Origin: Shewanella putrefaciens
GTDB taxonomy: Bacteria; Pseudomonadota; Gammaproteobacteria; Enterobacterales; Shewanellaceae
Assembly: GCF_016406325.1 (NCBI RefSeq)
Contig: NZ_CP066370.1
Location: 2,790,001 to 2,854,000, forward strand
DNA length: 64,000 bases
Reading direction: 5' to 3'
Under the pieces are notes generated by a model. That model was not told where the DNA came from. It searched no databases and saw only the letters and a program-made list of their open reading frames with translations. The position numbers and the translations under genes were made by a program. The first letter of the stretch is position 1; the number at the start of each line of letters is the position of its first letter. This document shows positions 39,493 to 49,032 of this stretch, one piece after another.

Positions 39493-41061
39493 CTATTTCA
39501 CTGCACCTGTTGATTTTATTCTCAGCCAAATAACACTCATCACCAACAACACACTACAGGTCACTAAACCTGCACTGACCGACTCTGTAAACCCGAGTAC
39601 CAAATAACCCACCAAGCTGATAAACGCCACTATCAAGGCATAGGGTAACTGAGTGACTACATGGTCTATATGGTGACAACTCGCGCCAGTTGACGACAAA
39701 ATTGTGGTATCTGAGATAGGTGAACAATGATCGCCAAATACCGCACCCGCTAAAACAGAGGCCAACATAGGTAACATCATCCCAGTATGGCTGCCCATCG
39801 CCATATCGGCTGCAATCGGCAACATAATACCAAAAGTTCCCCAACTCGTGCCCGTAGAAAACGCAGTTAATCCCGCCAGAATAAACATAAGCGCAGGTAA
39901 GAAAGCAAAAGGAATATTACCCGTCGCTAAACTCGCCATAAACTTACCGGTTTCGAGTTGGCCAATAATCCCTGCAATTGTCCATGCAAATAACAAAATA
40001 TAAATCGCGGGTAGCATAGAGCGAGCGCCCTGCACTACACCTTTTACAATCATCGACTTTTCGACTCCTTGTACCACGTTAACCACTAAAGCCACGGCTA
40101 ACCCGAACAGGGAACCCAAAAATAATGATGAGCTCACATCGGTTTTTTCAAAAGCTGAAATAAGACTAAACTCAATGCCTTCAGCGGCGAGCACTTGAGC
40201 ACCGCTGCTAATCATAAAATATAAGGTTGCAAATACCAGCACAGTGATCGGCAGGAATAAGCCTAAAATTTTACCCGTTTCAGCCTCGGGTAAATCCGCG
40301 TTCGCTCCGGGGGGTAATCCTTTTGTTTCATCGTATAAATTCCCCCGTTGGGCATTTAACTCATGTTCACGCATTGGCCCAATATCGAGTCCCATAAACG
40401 CAACACAAAGTAATAATAACAAAGAGAAGATAGCGTAGAAGTTCATTGGTATCATTTGGACAAATACGCTCAAATGTCCAGAGTCTGCAAAACCATGAGC
40501 CGTTAAAATACCGCCAATTAAGGCAATAATATAAGCTCCCCAGCTAGATACTGGTGAAATAACACAAACGGGCGCCGCCGTTGAATCCAATAAATACGCT
40601 AACTTAGCGCGAGAAATATAATAACGATCTGTGACGGGTTTTGCGACAGAACCCACAACTAAGCTATTGAAATAATCGTCAATAAAAACAACACAACCTA
40701 AAAACATGGTGAGTAGTTTTGCATCACGCTTATTACGAATATGCAAACGAGCCCAATCGGCGAATGCGCGGGCACTACCACTAACAGTAATTAATGCGGT
40801 GATCATTCCTAAAACGATTAAAAAACCAAGAATATATAAATTCCACGTATTAGCAGCGTCATCAGCCCAAAAAAGACCTTTTACACTACTGAACAAAAAG
40901 GCTCCACTGGCAACAGGCGAGTATTGGTTAAGCAATAACGCTCCAATGACAATTCCTAATCCAAGGGACAGTAGAACTCGGCGAGTAAAAATCGCCAATA
41001 CAATCGCTACCGCAGGCGGCAGCAAAGAAAGTGCCGAATCGGCATAACTCATAACAGTCAT
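39493..41061 (-). CDS. nhaC: NhaC-family transporter, probable lysine transporter under riboswitch control
   Basis: Inner-membrane protein of 522 residues with about 11-12 hydrophobic segments and NhaC-superfamily motifs (FLGCVVFIDDYFNSLVVGSV, split near residue 120; STAAPVCVISPVSSWGAYI; GDHCSPISDTTILSS). By sequence alone it would be called a sodium:proton antiporter. The lysine riboswitch in its leader (41142-41340) instead suggests lysine uptake; comparative studies have named such LYS-element-controlled NhaC members LysW. The start could also be codon 4 (41052). Its transport substrate is inferred, not shown. Confidence 0.85.
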   Translation of the reverse strand: MTVMSYADSALSLLPPAVAIVLAIFTRRVLLSLGLGIVIGALLLNQYSPVASGAFLFSSVKGLFWADDAANTWNLYILGFLIVLGMITALITVSGSARAFADWARLHIRNKRDAKLLTMFLGCVVFIDDYFNSLVVGSVAKPVTDRYYISRAKLAYLLDSTAAPVCVISPVSSWGAYIIALIGGILTAHGFADSGHLSVFVQMIPMNFYAIFSLLLLLCVAFMGLDIGPMREHELNAQRGNLYDETKGLPPGANADLPEAETGKILGLFLPITVLVFATLYFMISSGAQVLAAEGIEFSLISAFEKTDVSSSLFLGSLFGLAVALVVNVVQGVEKSMIVKGVVQGARSMLPAIYILLFAWTIAGIIGQLETGKFMASLATGNIPFAFLPALMFILAGLTAFSTGTSWGTFGIMLPIAADMAMGSHTGMMLPMLASVLAGAVFGDHCSPISDTTILSSTGASCHHIDHVVTQLPYALIVAFISLVGYLVLGFTESVSAGLVTCSVLLVMSVIWLRIKSTGAVK

Positions 41062-41141
41062 TGATTATTTCTTCGTCAAAAATACGAATGGAGGGCGACT
41101 GAACTGGTGGGAAAAGGCAATAGATACCCAAGATCACCTGT

Positions 41142-41340
41142 CCTATCAGTAGCGCTCCATAGTAACTATTTCCAATATCCGTATTAGAAAATACTATGGC
41201 AGTGCTGCACCTATTCGGTACAACCCCAGCAGTTGATTGTGATAAATCAAACCACTTCGGCACCAAATCCTTTCGTAATCGATCCTCGGAATCACCCTAC
41301 TGATCACTACTGATATTTGGCGCGCCTCTACTTCTAAGAA
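41142..41340 (-). ncRNA. Lysine riboswitch (L-box)
   Basis: Read on the minus strand, the leader contains in order the conserved blocks AGAAGTAGAGGCGCG, AGTAGT, GGTGCCGAAGTGGTTTGAT with AATCAACTGCTGGGGTTGT, then a long hairpin (CTGCCATAGTA paired with TACTATGGAG) and the closing GGAGCGCTACTG. These match the E. coli lysC riboswitch block by block (AGAGGCGCG, GCCGAGGUGAUUGAAC, CUGGGUUGU, GGAGCACUUCUGG). The 5' AGTAG and 3' CTACT form the closing stem. The riboswitch ends about 80 bases before the transporter start, room for an expression platform. Confidence 0.92.
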
Positions 41341-41366
41341 CGCCCATTCACGGGCGTGAGGCACAT

Positions 41367-41409
41367 AAAAACATAAGCGGCTAAGCAGATGCTACCGCAA
41401 AGCCGCTTA
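41367..41409 (-). terminator. Terminator of etfBA
   Basis: A perfect 9-bp stem (TAAGCGGCT 41374-41382 with AGCCGCTTA 41401-41409) followed on the minus strand by a T-rich run. Another small hairpin, ACGCCC/GGGCGT, lies just beyond. Confidence 0.82.
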
Positions 41410-41410
41410 C

Positions 41411-41426
41411 TGTGACCGATGTCACA
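41411..41426. promoter_or_regulatory. Perfect CRP-consensus palindrome
   Basis: TGTGA-N6-TCACA lies between the etfA stop and the etf terminator, within a 7+4+7 inverted repeat. It could bind CRP and act on the NhaC-family gene, whose riboswitch begins 70 bases away, or merely be a hairpin. Confidence 0.45.
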
Positions 41427-41433
41427 GATAAAA

Positions 41434-42360
41434 TCAACTTAGACTTGCAATCAACTCCGGAACAGCCTCAAACAAATCCGCTTCGAGGCCATAATCGGCG
41501 ACTTGGAATATCGGTGCTTCAGGATCTTTATTGATAGCAACGATGACTTTAGCGTCTTTCATCCCCGCTAAATGCTGGATTGCCCCCGAAATACCGACAG
41601 CAATATAGAGATTGGGGGCGACAATTTTACCCGTCTGACCCACTTGCAAATCATTAGGCACAAAACCCGCATCAACCGCTGCTCGCGAGGCTCCCACTGC
41701 GGCGCCAAGTTTGTCCGCTAATTGCTCTAGCATGCCGAAGTTTTCACCACTGCCCATGCCACGACCACCTGATACAATAATGCCAGCATTACCTAGTTCG
41801 GGACGTGCTGACACCGTAAGTGATTGAGAAACAAATTGCGTCTTTGCTTCAAATACTTTATCAAGCGGAGTCACAACAGCGCTATTCCCTTCTGGCACAG
41901 CATCAAATGCACTAGCGCGCACTGTCATGACTTTAATCGCATCATGGCTCTGTACTGTAGCTAAAGCACTACCTGCATAAACAGGGCGCACAAACGTATC
42001 AGCACTCACCACAGCAATCACTTCAGAAATTTGTGCAACATCTAAAAGCGCTGCAACACGTGGCAGAGTGTCTTTGCCCATACTCGATGCGGCAGACAGA
42101 ATATGGCCATATTGAGGGGATAAATCCACTAGCACCTTGGCTACATTTTCCGCTAAATGCGCTTCATAGGCGCTGGCATCGGCCACTAACACTTGGCTTA
42201 CACCTTGTAGCGCCTGTGCAGCTTGCACTACCGCACCACATTGATGGCCCACGACAAGTACATGGACTTCATCACCTATTGCCCGTGCTGCGCTAACAAC
42301 CTTAGCTGTGTCGAGTTTCAACGCCGCATTATCATGTTCAGCTAATACTAAAATGGCCAT
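41434..42360 (-). CDS. etfA: Electron transfer flavoprotein alpha subunit
   Basis: With EtfB carries electrons from acyl-CoA dehydrogenases to ETF:quinone oxidoreductase. The 308 residues end with the FAD domain: [19 protein letters not shown], then [40 protein letters not shown]. Its ATG follows the etfB stop with no gap, so the two are translationally coupled. Confidence 0.97.
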   Translation of the reverse strand: MAILVLAEHDNAALKLDTAKVVSAARAIGDEVHVLVVGHQCGAVVQAAQALQGVSQVLVADASAYEAHLAENVAKVLVDLSPQYGHILSAASSMGKDTLPRVAALLDVAQISEVIAVVSADTFVRPVYAGSALATVQSHDAIKVMTVRASAFDAVPEGNSAVVTPLDKVFEAKTQFVSQSLTVSARPELGNAGIIVSGGRGMGSGENFGMLEQLADKLGAAVGASRAAVDAGFVPNDLQVGQTGKIVAPNLYIAVGISGAIQHLAGMKDAKVIVAINKDPEAPIFQVADYGLEADLFEAVPELIASLS

Positions 42361-43110
42361 TTAGATCACCTTCGCTTCATTTTTTAACTTTTCGACTAGC
42401 TCAGCTACCGACGCTACCATGATGCCCGCTTTGCGTTCTGCAGGAGGCGTGACCTTTACTACGGTTTGGTGATTTTTTAACGTCACGCCTAGATCTGCTA
42501 CCGTTATCACATCCAATGGCTTACGTTTAGCTTTCATTATGTTGGGTAAAGAAGCATAACGAGGTTCATTCAATCTTAAATCGGCGGTAACCACTGCGGG
42601 TAAGGGTAAATTCAGCGTCTGCATACCACCATCAATCTCGCGGGTGACTTGTACTGTATTCGCTTCTAATTTGATTTCTGAAGCAAAGGTCGCCTGTGGC
42701 ATATCCATTAACGCGGCAAACATTTGGCCAGTTTGATTATTATCACCATCAATGGACTGTTTGCCAAAAATCACTAATTCCGCTTGCTCTCTTTCCTGTA
42801 CAGCTTTAAGTAGCTTAGCAATTGAAAGGGGCACTAAATCATCTTCAGTATCGATATGAATGGCTCTGTCTGCACCGAGTGCTAATGCAGTACGTAGCTG
42901 TTCTTGTACGGCTTTATTACCAATACTGACAACAACCACTTCGGTAGCACTACCCGATTCTTTTAACCGAACCGCTTCTTCGACTGCGATCTCACAAAAA
43001 GGGTTCAACGCCATTTTTAGGTTTGCGGTATCAACGCTTGTGTTGTCAGCTTTTACCCTGACCTTCACATTGGCATCAACTACACGCTTAACAGGCACCA
43101 ATACTTTCAT
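42361..43110 (-). CDS. etfB: Electron transfer flavoprotein beta subunit
   Basis: The 249-residue partner of EtfA, binding AMP. Typical features are the start [31 protein letters not shown], the [15 protein letters not shown] signature and the recognition-loop region [29 protein letters not shown]. It is the first gene of etfBA, with a palindromic operator upstream. Confidence 0.97.
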   Translation of the reverse strand: MKVLVPVKRVVDANVKVRVKADNTSVDTANLKMALNPFCEIAVEEAVRLKESGSATEVVVVSIGNKAVQEQLRTALALGADRAIHIDTEDDLVPLSIAKLLKAVQEREQAELVIFGKQSIDGDNNQTGQMFAALMDMPQATFASEIKLEANTVQVTREIDGGMQTLNLPLPAVVTADLRLNEPRYASLPNIMKAKRKPLDVITVADLGVTLKNHQTVVKVTPPAERKAGIMVASVAELVEKLKNEAKVI

Positions 43111-43422
43111 AGGGTTTCCTTCCTACACTTTCATGTACATGGACAAAACATTGGCAATAACCAATGCAGGATAGAGCAACTTTACGTGCTGTTAACGTTA
43201 ACGTCAATCTAACTCAAACGACTGTTTGCATTTTTTGATGCTGTGTTACTGGCCACTTTTTTGAACAGCTATTAGCGATATATCGAAAAGTTCAAAATTT
43301 AAATAATATTTAATTTCGATTTATTGCATAATTTTATTTGATTCGAGCTATATTAGTTTCTATCATTTAGAGGTTGTTCACCATTATCCTGTATTAAAAA
43401 TTAAAGTGGGACGAAAATAGAT
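43111..43422. other. Divergent regulatory region of etfBA and hns
   Basis: About 310 bases, AT-rich on the hns side, holding both promoters and the palindrome at 43192-43207. No gene seen. Confidence 0.5.
43192..43207. promoter_or_regulatory. Candidate LiuR-type operator upstream of etfBA
   Basis: TTAACGTTAACGTCAA differs by one base from a perfect 16-bp palindrome (TTGACGTTAACGTCAA). A MerR-type regulator of branched-chain amino acid and fatty acid breakdown, LiuR, is reported to control etf genes in Shewanella, and the site form fits my memory of its motif. About 80 bases upstream of etfB. Confidence 0.45.
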
Positions 43423-43815
43423 ATGAGCGATTTTTTAGAAATATTAACTCACGGACGTCGTTTTAAAGCTGCAGTAAAAGATCTCAGCATTGAAGAACTA
43501 CGAGATTTAGCCTCAAAGCTAGATAAAATTTTATCTGAGCGTGAATCAATGGCTGAAGAAGAACAGCAAATGATTGCTGCTCGTAATGCTAAGATTGAAG
43601 AAATCCGTCAACAAATGGAAGCGGTAGGCTTATCCATTGATGATCTCGGCGGTGTAGCAGTTAAAGCTCCAAGCAAAAAGCGTCCACCTCGCCCAGCGAA
43701 ATATCAAATTGAAGTTGACGGTGAAATGATCCAGTGGACAGGCCAAGGCCGCATGCCAACCGTATTTAAGAACGAAGTCAACAAAGGCCGTTCTATGGAT
43801 GATTTCTTAATCTAA
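43423..43815 (+). CDS. hns: H-NS family nucleoid protein
   Basis: Binds and bridges AT-rich DNA and silences many genes. The 130 residues comprise an N-terminal helical dimer domain with coiled coil (to about residue 70), a linker rich in Lys and Pro, and the C-terminal DNA-binding core IQWTGQGRMPTVF, in which the QGR hook is intact. The long AT-rich upstream region fits autoregulation, as seen for other hns genes. Confidence 0.93.
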   Translation: MSDFLEILTHGRRFKAAVKDLSIEELRDLASKLDKILSERESMAEEEQQMIAARNAKIEEIRQQMEAVGLSIDDLGGVAVKAPSKKRPPRPAKYQIEVDGEMIQWTGQGRMPTVFKNEVNKGRSMDDFLI

Positions 43816-43870
43816 TCCATACAAACTCGCAGTAAAAAGGACTATCCTCGTTAGTACTGCTGAGTAACAT

Positions 43871-43900
43871 AAAAAGCTCGCTGTTTAGCGAGCTTTTTTA
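43871..43900 (+). terminator. Terminator of hns
   Basis: A 12-bp stem (AAAAAGCTCGCT and complement) with a 4-base loop and six T. Confidence 0.93.
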
Positions 43901-44031
43901 TATCTCGAATGTGGTAAGAAACACGTTCTACCTTATCTAAGTAATCACTAAAATTACGTTACAATTCAACCTTAGTATTTACAATCGCTTTAAGTTACTC
44001 TTTATCACCACCCTCTAAAAAATTAATAAAA

Positions 44032-47000
44032 ATGCAGATAAACAATAAGTTAATACTAAGCTCCTGCATGATAAGCAGCTTAGTATCCCAAACAATATTC
44101 GCTGCGCCCAACCCTGTAACGCCTGTAAATAAGTTAACAGCATTGACCCACGCAGAATTAATTATTTCCCCAGATAAACGACTCAGCAATGCAACGCTAT
44201 TAATTGAAAACAATAGAATTAAAGCGGTAATTGAGCAGGGAGAGATCCCCGCAGCAGCTTTACAAATTGATCTAACGGGTTACACCATTTATCCCGGATT
44301 TATCGATCCCTTTACCGACTATGGTATTGAATTTGAATATCCAAAACTGGGACTGACACGCCCTGTTTATGATATTAAACGTATCGGTGGTAATGCCGAA
44401 AATGGCGCCATTCATTCTGAAAAAGAATGGGTTAATTATGTTTATCCAAATAAAGAACGCGCTAAAGACTGGATTAATAATGGTTTTACTAGCGTACAAA
44501 CAAGCAAACTCGATGGTATTTTTCGCGGTACAGGTGTCAGTCTTTCTTTAGCGGACAAAACGGCTAACGAAGTCATTTACCGCGCCCGCAGCCAACCTTT
44601 TATGGCATTTGATAAAGGCAGTTCAGAACAAGATTATCCCAGTTCATTAATGGGCAGTATTGCGCTCATTAGGCAAACATTTGCCGATGCCAACTGGTAT
44701 AACCAAAATAAAAACAAATCAGCAAATGGCACAACAAATAGTCAAATCGAATTTAATATTGCCTTTGAACGGCTCGATAAGTTAGCTGAGAAACCCATCG
44801 TCTTTGAAACCAAAAATCTTAATGATTTATTACGTGCCGCTAATTTACTTAAAGAGCATAACCTCTCTGGTTACTTACTGGGAAATGGCCAGGAATATGC
44901 ACGGATTAATGAATTGAAGGCGTTAAATTATCCTCTGATTCTCCCCTTAAACTATCCTCAAGCCCCAGAAGTGACAACAGATGATACAGAACGCGAAGTA
45001 TCCCTTGCAGAATTAAGGCACTGGGAACGGGCATCAACAAACCCCAATGTTGTTGCTAAAGCCGAATTGCCCTTCGCATTCACCCAATATGGGATTAAAA
45101 GCGATGCATTCTGGCCTCGCCTACGTCAAGCCATCGCCCAAGGATTAACCGAAGAAAAAGCCCTCGCAGCACTTACAACTCAAGCTGCCGAAATGATAGG
45201 CACTGCCGAGTTAACGGGTAAACTCGCTCCCGGTTATATGGCTGACTTTGTTGTGACAAAAGGTAATATTTTTAAGGATGGCCAGATCTACAGTGTTTGG
45301 TTGCAAGGTCAGGAGCAAAGTCTGCGCTCACTTCCCCAAGCTCGATTACTGGGGGATTACCAATTAAGCCTCAATAACCTCACGCTAGATTTATCGCTAC
45401 ATGATAACAGTAAAAGTGATAAACCCAACATCCAAGGCAGCTTAAGCAGTGGCGAACAAAGTATCTCACTCACTCAACTTAAGTTAGATGATAACGGGAG
45501 ATTGAGCTTTACTGCCAATTTGAGCGCCGCAGGCATTAACGGCCTTAGCCGCTTTACGCTGTGGATGGCCGATGACGGCATTCAAGGTCGTATGGTCGAT
45601 GCAAAAAGTCGCACTACAAATGTTGCCGGTATCGCTATGACTCAAACTGCAAAGCTCAAAAGTACAGACCAAGCAAGCAATCGAGCTCCCAAGAATGAAG
45701 CCAACACGAGCCTAGTGAGTCACCTCACCTTCCCTAACGTCGCTTACGGACTGAGCGAAGTACCTAAGGTGGAGAAACTACATATCAAGAATGCCACCCT
45801 GTGGACATCGGATAAGCAAGGCATTCTCGAACATGCTGATCTCTTGATGGCCAATGGTCGTATCGAAAAAGTGGGCCAACAGCTAAGCACACCTTCAGGC
45901 TATCAAGTGCTCGATGCTACGGGTAAACACCTTACGGCGGGTATTATCGATGAGCATTCCCATATCGCTATTAATGGCGGCACTAACGAAGGCACCGATG
46001 CCGTGACTTCAGAAGTGCGCATTGGCGATATCATTAATCCCGAAGATATCTCAATCTACCGCGCTTTAGCGGGCGGCGTCACCAGCGCACAACTCCTCCA
46101 TGGCAGTGCTAACCCTATTGGCGGCCAATCGCAACTGATCAAAATGAAATGGGGCGAGCCAGCCGAACAACTTAAGTTCGCTAATGCGCCAGCCAGTATC
46201 AAGTTTGCTTTAGGTGAAAATGTTAAACAAAGCAACTGGGGAGAAAAGTTTGTGCAGCGTTTTCCGCAAACGCGTATGGGCGTTAAAGCATTATTCGAAG
46301 AAACCTTCGATGCCGCCCTTACCTATGAGAAAGCCTTTAAAGCCTATAACGAGCTGCGTTCAAGCGATAAGAAAAACACCATTACCCCACGTCCAAGTTA
46401 CCGTCTTCAAGCGGTAGCCGAGGTATTAAAACAGCAACGCGATGTGCATATTCACTCCTATGTACAATCTGAAATTCTGATGTTTTTACGTTTAGCCGAG
46501 GCTTATCGCTTTAAGGTACAAACCTTTACCCATGTGCTCGAAGGTTACAAAGTGGCGAGTGAGCTAGCGGCTCACGGTGCTGGCGCATCCACCTTTGCCG
46601 ATTGGTGGGCGTATAAATTCGAAGTGTATGATGCCATTCCCCAAAATGCTTGTCTGATGTTAAACAAGGGCGTGACCACCAGCATTAACTCCGATGATTA
46701 TGAAATGCAGCGCAGGCTTAACCAAGAAGCCGCCAAATCAATGATGTATTGTGATATGTCACAGGAGGATGCTTGGAACATGGTCACCATCAATCCGGCT
46801 AAGCAATTGAGAGTCGATGAATTTGTAGGCTCACTTGCCCCAGGGAAAATGGCTGATGTTGTCCTGTGGAACGCTGAACCTCTATCCATTTACGCTAAAG
46901 TAACCCATGCATGGGTGGAGGGTAAGCGCTATTTTGACCGCGACCAAGATCAACTTGCCCAGCAAGCTGTGGTGAAAGAGCGCGCCGCACTTATCCAAAA

Positions 47001-47121
47001 AATTCTCAACAGTGATGATACAGCGAAAGCAGGTGAAAAAATCACACCGTTAAACGAGCCACAATGGCACTGCGATACCCACTATCAGGCATGGGGCCAC
47101 AATCATCAGGGAGCACACTAA
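44032..47121 (+). CDS. Exported double amidohydrolase-fold protein; only the C-terminal module has metal ligands
   Basis: A 1029-residue protein with a signal peptide (ending near FAA at about 24). Two amidohydrolase-like modules occur in tandem. The first (about 35-450) reads GYTIYPGFIDPFTDYGIE where active members have His-x-His, so it cannot bind metal in the usual way. The second (about 580-1000) has HLTAGIIDEHSHIA, then HIHSY, THVLEGY and SINSDDYEM, a full ligand set of the imidazolonepropionase-like group. Substrate unknown; peptide-like or cyclic amide compounds are typical. Its stop overlaps the next gene by one base. Confidence 0.85.
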   Translation: MQINNKLILSSCMISSLVSQTIFAAPNPVTPVNKLTALTHAELIISPDKRLSNATLLIENNRIKAVIEQGEIPAAALQIDLTGYTIYPGFIDPFTDYGIEFEYPKLGLTRPVYDIKRIGGNAENGAIHSEKEWVNYVYPNKERAKDWINNGFTSVQTSKLDGIFRGTGVSLSLADKTANEVIYRARSQPFMAFDKGSSEQDYPSSLMGSIALIRQTFADANWYNQNKNKSANGTTNSQIEFNIAFERLDKLAEKPIVFETKNLNDLLRAANLLKEHNLSGYLLGNGQEYARINELKALNYPLILPLNYPQAPEVTTDDTEREVSLAELRHWERASTNPNVVAKAELPFAFTQYGIKSDAFWPRLRQAIAQGLTEEKALAALTTQAAEMIGTAELTGKLAPGYMADFVVTKGNIFKDGQIYSVWLQGQEQSLRSLPQARLLGDYQLSLNNLTLDLSLHDNSKSDKPNIQGSLSSGEQSISLTQLKLDDNGRLSFTANLSAAGINGLSRFTLWMADDGIQGRMVDAKSRTTNVAGIAMTQTAKLKSTDQASNRAPKNEANTSLVSHLTFPNVAYGLSEVPKVEKLHIKNATLWTSDKQGILEHADLLMANGRIEKVGQQLSTPSGYQVLDATGKHLTAGIIDEHSHIAINGGTNEGTDAVTSEVRIGDIINPEDISIYRALAGGVTSAQLLHGSANPIGGQSQLIKMKWGEPAEQLKFANAPASIKFALGENVKQSNWGEKFVQRFPQTRMGVKALFEETFDAALTYEKAFKAYNELRSSDKKNTITPRPSYRLQAVAEVLKQQRDVHIHSYVQSEILMFLRLAEAYRFKVQTFTHVLEGYKVASELAAHGAGASTFADWWAYKFEVYDAIPQNACLMLNKGVTTSINSDDYEMQRRLNQEAAKSMMYCDMSQEDAWNMVTINPAKQLRVDEFVGSLAPGKMADVVLWNAEPLSIYAKVTHAWVEGKRYFDRDQDQLAQQAVVKERAALIQKILNSDDTAKAGEKITPLNEPQWHCDTHYQAWGHNHQGAH

Positions 47122-48437
47122 TGCAATATTTACCAACGACACTCCTGCTTGCAAGCTTAATGGTGGCAATGCCAATCATTGCTAACGATATAGTCCCCGC
47201 CCCTAAGCAAGTGCGTAACGTGCTGATAAAAAATGCCACTGTGCACACAGTTAGCCAAGGTGTACTGAGTAATACTGACGTTTTAATTGAAAACGGCAAA
47301 ATTACCGCCGTGGGAACACAGTTAAACTCAACGCCTACAACAGCAAAAATTAACGACACTCATATTATCGATGCCAGCGGAAAACACTTATATCCCGGCC
47401 TGATTGCCCTCGATACAAGCCTGGGTTTAGTTGAAATAGATATGAGTCGCCCAACGGTAGATAAAGCTGAAGTGGGAAATATCAATCCACATATCAGTGC
47501 CGCCAGCGCTTATAATCCAGACTCAGAACTGCTCCCAACAATTCGCTACAACGGCATTACACATGCCCAAATCGTCCCGAGTGGTGAGGGTTTAGCGGGG
47601 CAATCAGTCGTTGTCAACCTCGACGCTTGGACGATTGAAGATGCGCTCATCCCCAGTACAGCACAATTCCATGTCTATTGGCCGCAAATTAAACGTATGC
47701 CAGAAGATGATAAGGAAAAAATTAAGGCCATAGAGAAAAATCAACAGGCGATTGCTCAACTCAATATCGCCTTTGAAGATGGCTACCGTTACTTCTTAAG
47801 TGAGCAAGCTATAAGTAAAGATAAGAAAGATAAGACTGCTACAACTTATAACCTACGCTGGCAGGCGATGTTGCCGCTATATCAAGGCAAAGCCACACTC
47901 TTTGCCCATGCTGATAGCGTAGAACAAATTGAACAAATCATTGCCCTGACTAAAAAATACCAATTCAAGCTGGTGATTGTCGGTGGATATGATGCATGGC
48001 GTTTAGCCTCAAGCCTGAAGGAAATTAAAGCAGGAGTGATTTACCCACACACCTTCAGCTTGCCTAAACGTAAAGATGAACCCGTCGATTTACCCTTTAG
48101 CATTCCATCTTTGCTCACTGATGCGGATATCCCCTTCGCTCTCGGGTTCTCATCGGATTGGAATAGCCGAAATCTCCCCTATGCAGCAGGTTACAGTGCG
48201 GCCTATGGTTTAACACCTGATCAAGCGCTTAAATCCATCACCTTAGATGCCGCAAAGCTATTAGGTATAGCGGATTTAGGGGCTATCGCTGTGGGATACC
48301 GAGGCAGTGTGGTACTTTCAGCGGGAGATATTCTCGACCCTATAACCAACAAGATCGAGGCAATGTGGATTGACGGTCGGCAGATAGATTTGAATAATCG
48401 TCATCAGCAGCTTTATCAAAAGTACCTTAAGCGGTAG
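47121..48437 (+). CDS. Exported amidohydrolase-like protein lacking the metal-binding His residues
   Basis: The start at 47121 overlaps the previous stop (TAATG) and has a GGGAG site. The 438 residues begin with a signal peptide (LMVAMPIIAND). The fold is amidohydrolase-like (NVLIKNATVHTVSQGVLSNT, then a C-terminal SITLDAAKLLGIADLGAIAVGY). But the strand that should carry His-x-His reads YPGLIALDTSLGLVEI, so it is probably non-catalytic. Together with the upstream gene this gives three modules with one apparent active site. It may be a partner or binding subunit. Confidence 0.82.
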   Translation: MQYLPTTLLLASLMVAMPIIANDIVPAPKQVRNVLIKNATVHTVSQGVLSNTDVLIENGKITAVGTQLNSTPTTAKINDTHIIDASGKHLYPGLIALDTSLGLVEIDMSRPTVDKAEVGNINPHISAASAYNPDSELLPTIRYNGITHAQIVPSGEGLAGQSVVVNLDAWTIEDALIPSTAQFHVYWPQIKRMPEDDKEKIKAIEKNQQAIAQLNIAFEDGYRYFLSEQAISKDKKDKTATTYNLRWQAMLPLYQGKATLFAHADSVEQIEQIIALTKKYQFKLVIVGGYDAWRLASSLKEIKAGVIYPHTFSLPKRKDEPVDLPFSIPSLLTDADIPFALGFSSDWNSRNLPYAAGYSAAYGLTPDQALKSITLDAAKLLGIADLGAIAVGYRGSVVLSAGDILDPITNKIEAMWIDGRQIDLNNRHQQLYQKYLKR

Positions 48438-48465
48438 AATTTGCTCAGATAAATAATATCGTATC

Positions 48466-48493
48466 GCGCAGTCCATTGGGCTGCGCCATTTTT
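48466..48493 (+). terminator. Terminator of the amidohydrolase pair
   Basis: A 9-bp stem with one G-U pair (GCGCAGTCC with GGGCTGCGC) and a T5 run, just upstream of rcsF. Confidence 0.85.
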
Positions 48494-48513
48494 CCTCAAC
48501 CTCAGGTCAAACC

Positions 48514-48894
48514 ATGAAAATCATCCTCTCAAGTGCATTAGTGTTACTGCTCAGTGCCTGTGCAAGCGATTACCGTTTTAACAGTAATTTAGATACAGAG
48601 GCGATTAATGACTATTTCAAGGCATCCGATGTCACTCTCTACGAAGGTGAGTCCCTGCCTAAAGGCCATTATGAATTAAAAGGTTTAGTGCAAGGTGAAT
48701 CTTGCCAAGCCGATATTAATGCCGTGCCAGCATCCCTAGCCGATGCCAGAACCCAAGCTCGCCGAAGTGCGGCGGATAAAGGCGCGAACGGCATTATCAT
48801 CAAGCAATGTGTCATGTTTGAAGAAGCTGCTCAAGGTTGTATTAGCCGCGCACTATGCGTAGGCCAAGCGATTAAGACTGCCACAACCGAGTAG
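48514..48894 (+). CDS. rcsF: RcsF-like outer-membrane stress-sensor lipoprotein
   Basis: RcsF senses envelope damage and triggers the Rcs phosphorelay in enterics. The 126 residues have a lipobox (LLSAC, Cys at residue 16). The C-terminal domain carries four Cys in RcsF-like spacing (GESCQ, KQCVM, QGCIS, ALCVGQA), which in E. coli form two crossed disulfides. In E. coli rcsF also sits by trmO and proS, and the same trio occurs here. Whether a full Rcs relay exists in this organism cannot be judged here. Confidence 0.87.
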   Translation: MKIILSSALVLLLSACASDYRFNSNLDTEAINDYFKASDVTLYEGESLPKGHYELKGLVQGESCQADINAVPASLADARTQARRSAADKGANGIIIKQCVMFEEAAQGCISRALCVGQAIKTATTE

Positions 48895-49032
48895 TACTTA
48901 CGGGTGTTAAACGTACAGCTTGTAACGATCTGAGATTACCCATATCAACCGCTTGATGATTAATCCTTAACAATAGGCATTTAATCACAAATTTAAGCGG
49001 TTGTTATATTTCCCTTTTAGGTAATTTTCTGC

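Noticed and set aside
40928..41266. Open frame of 112 codons on the minus strand
   Set aside because: Covers the lysine riboswitch and overlaps the NhaC-family gene in another frame.
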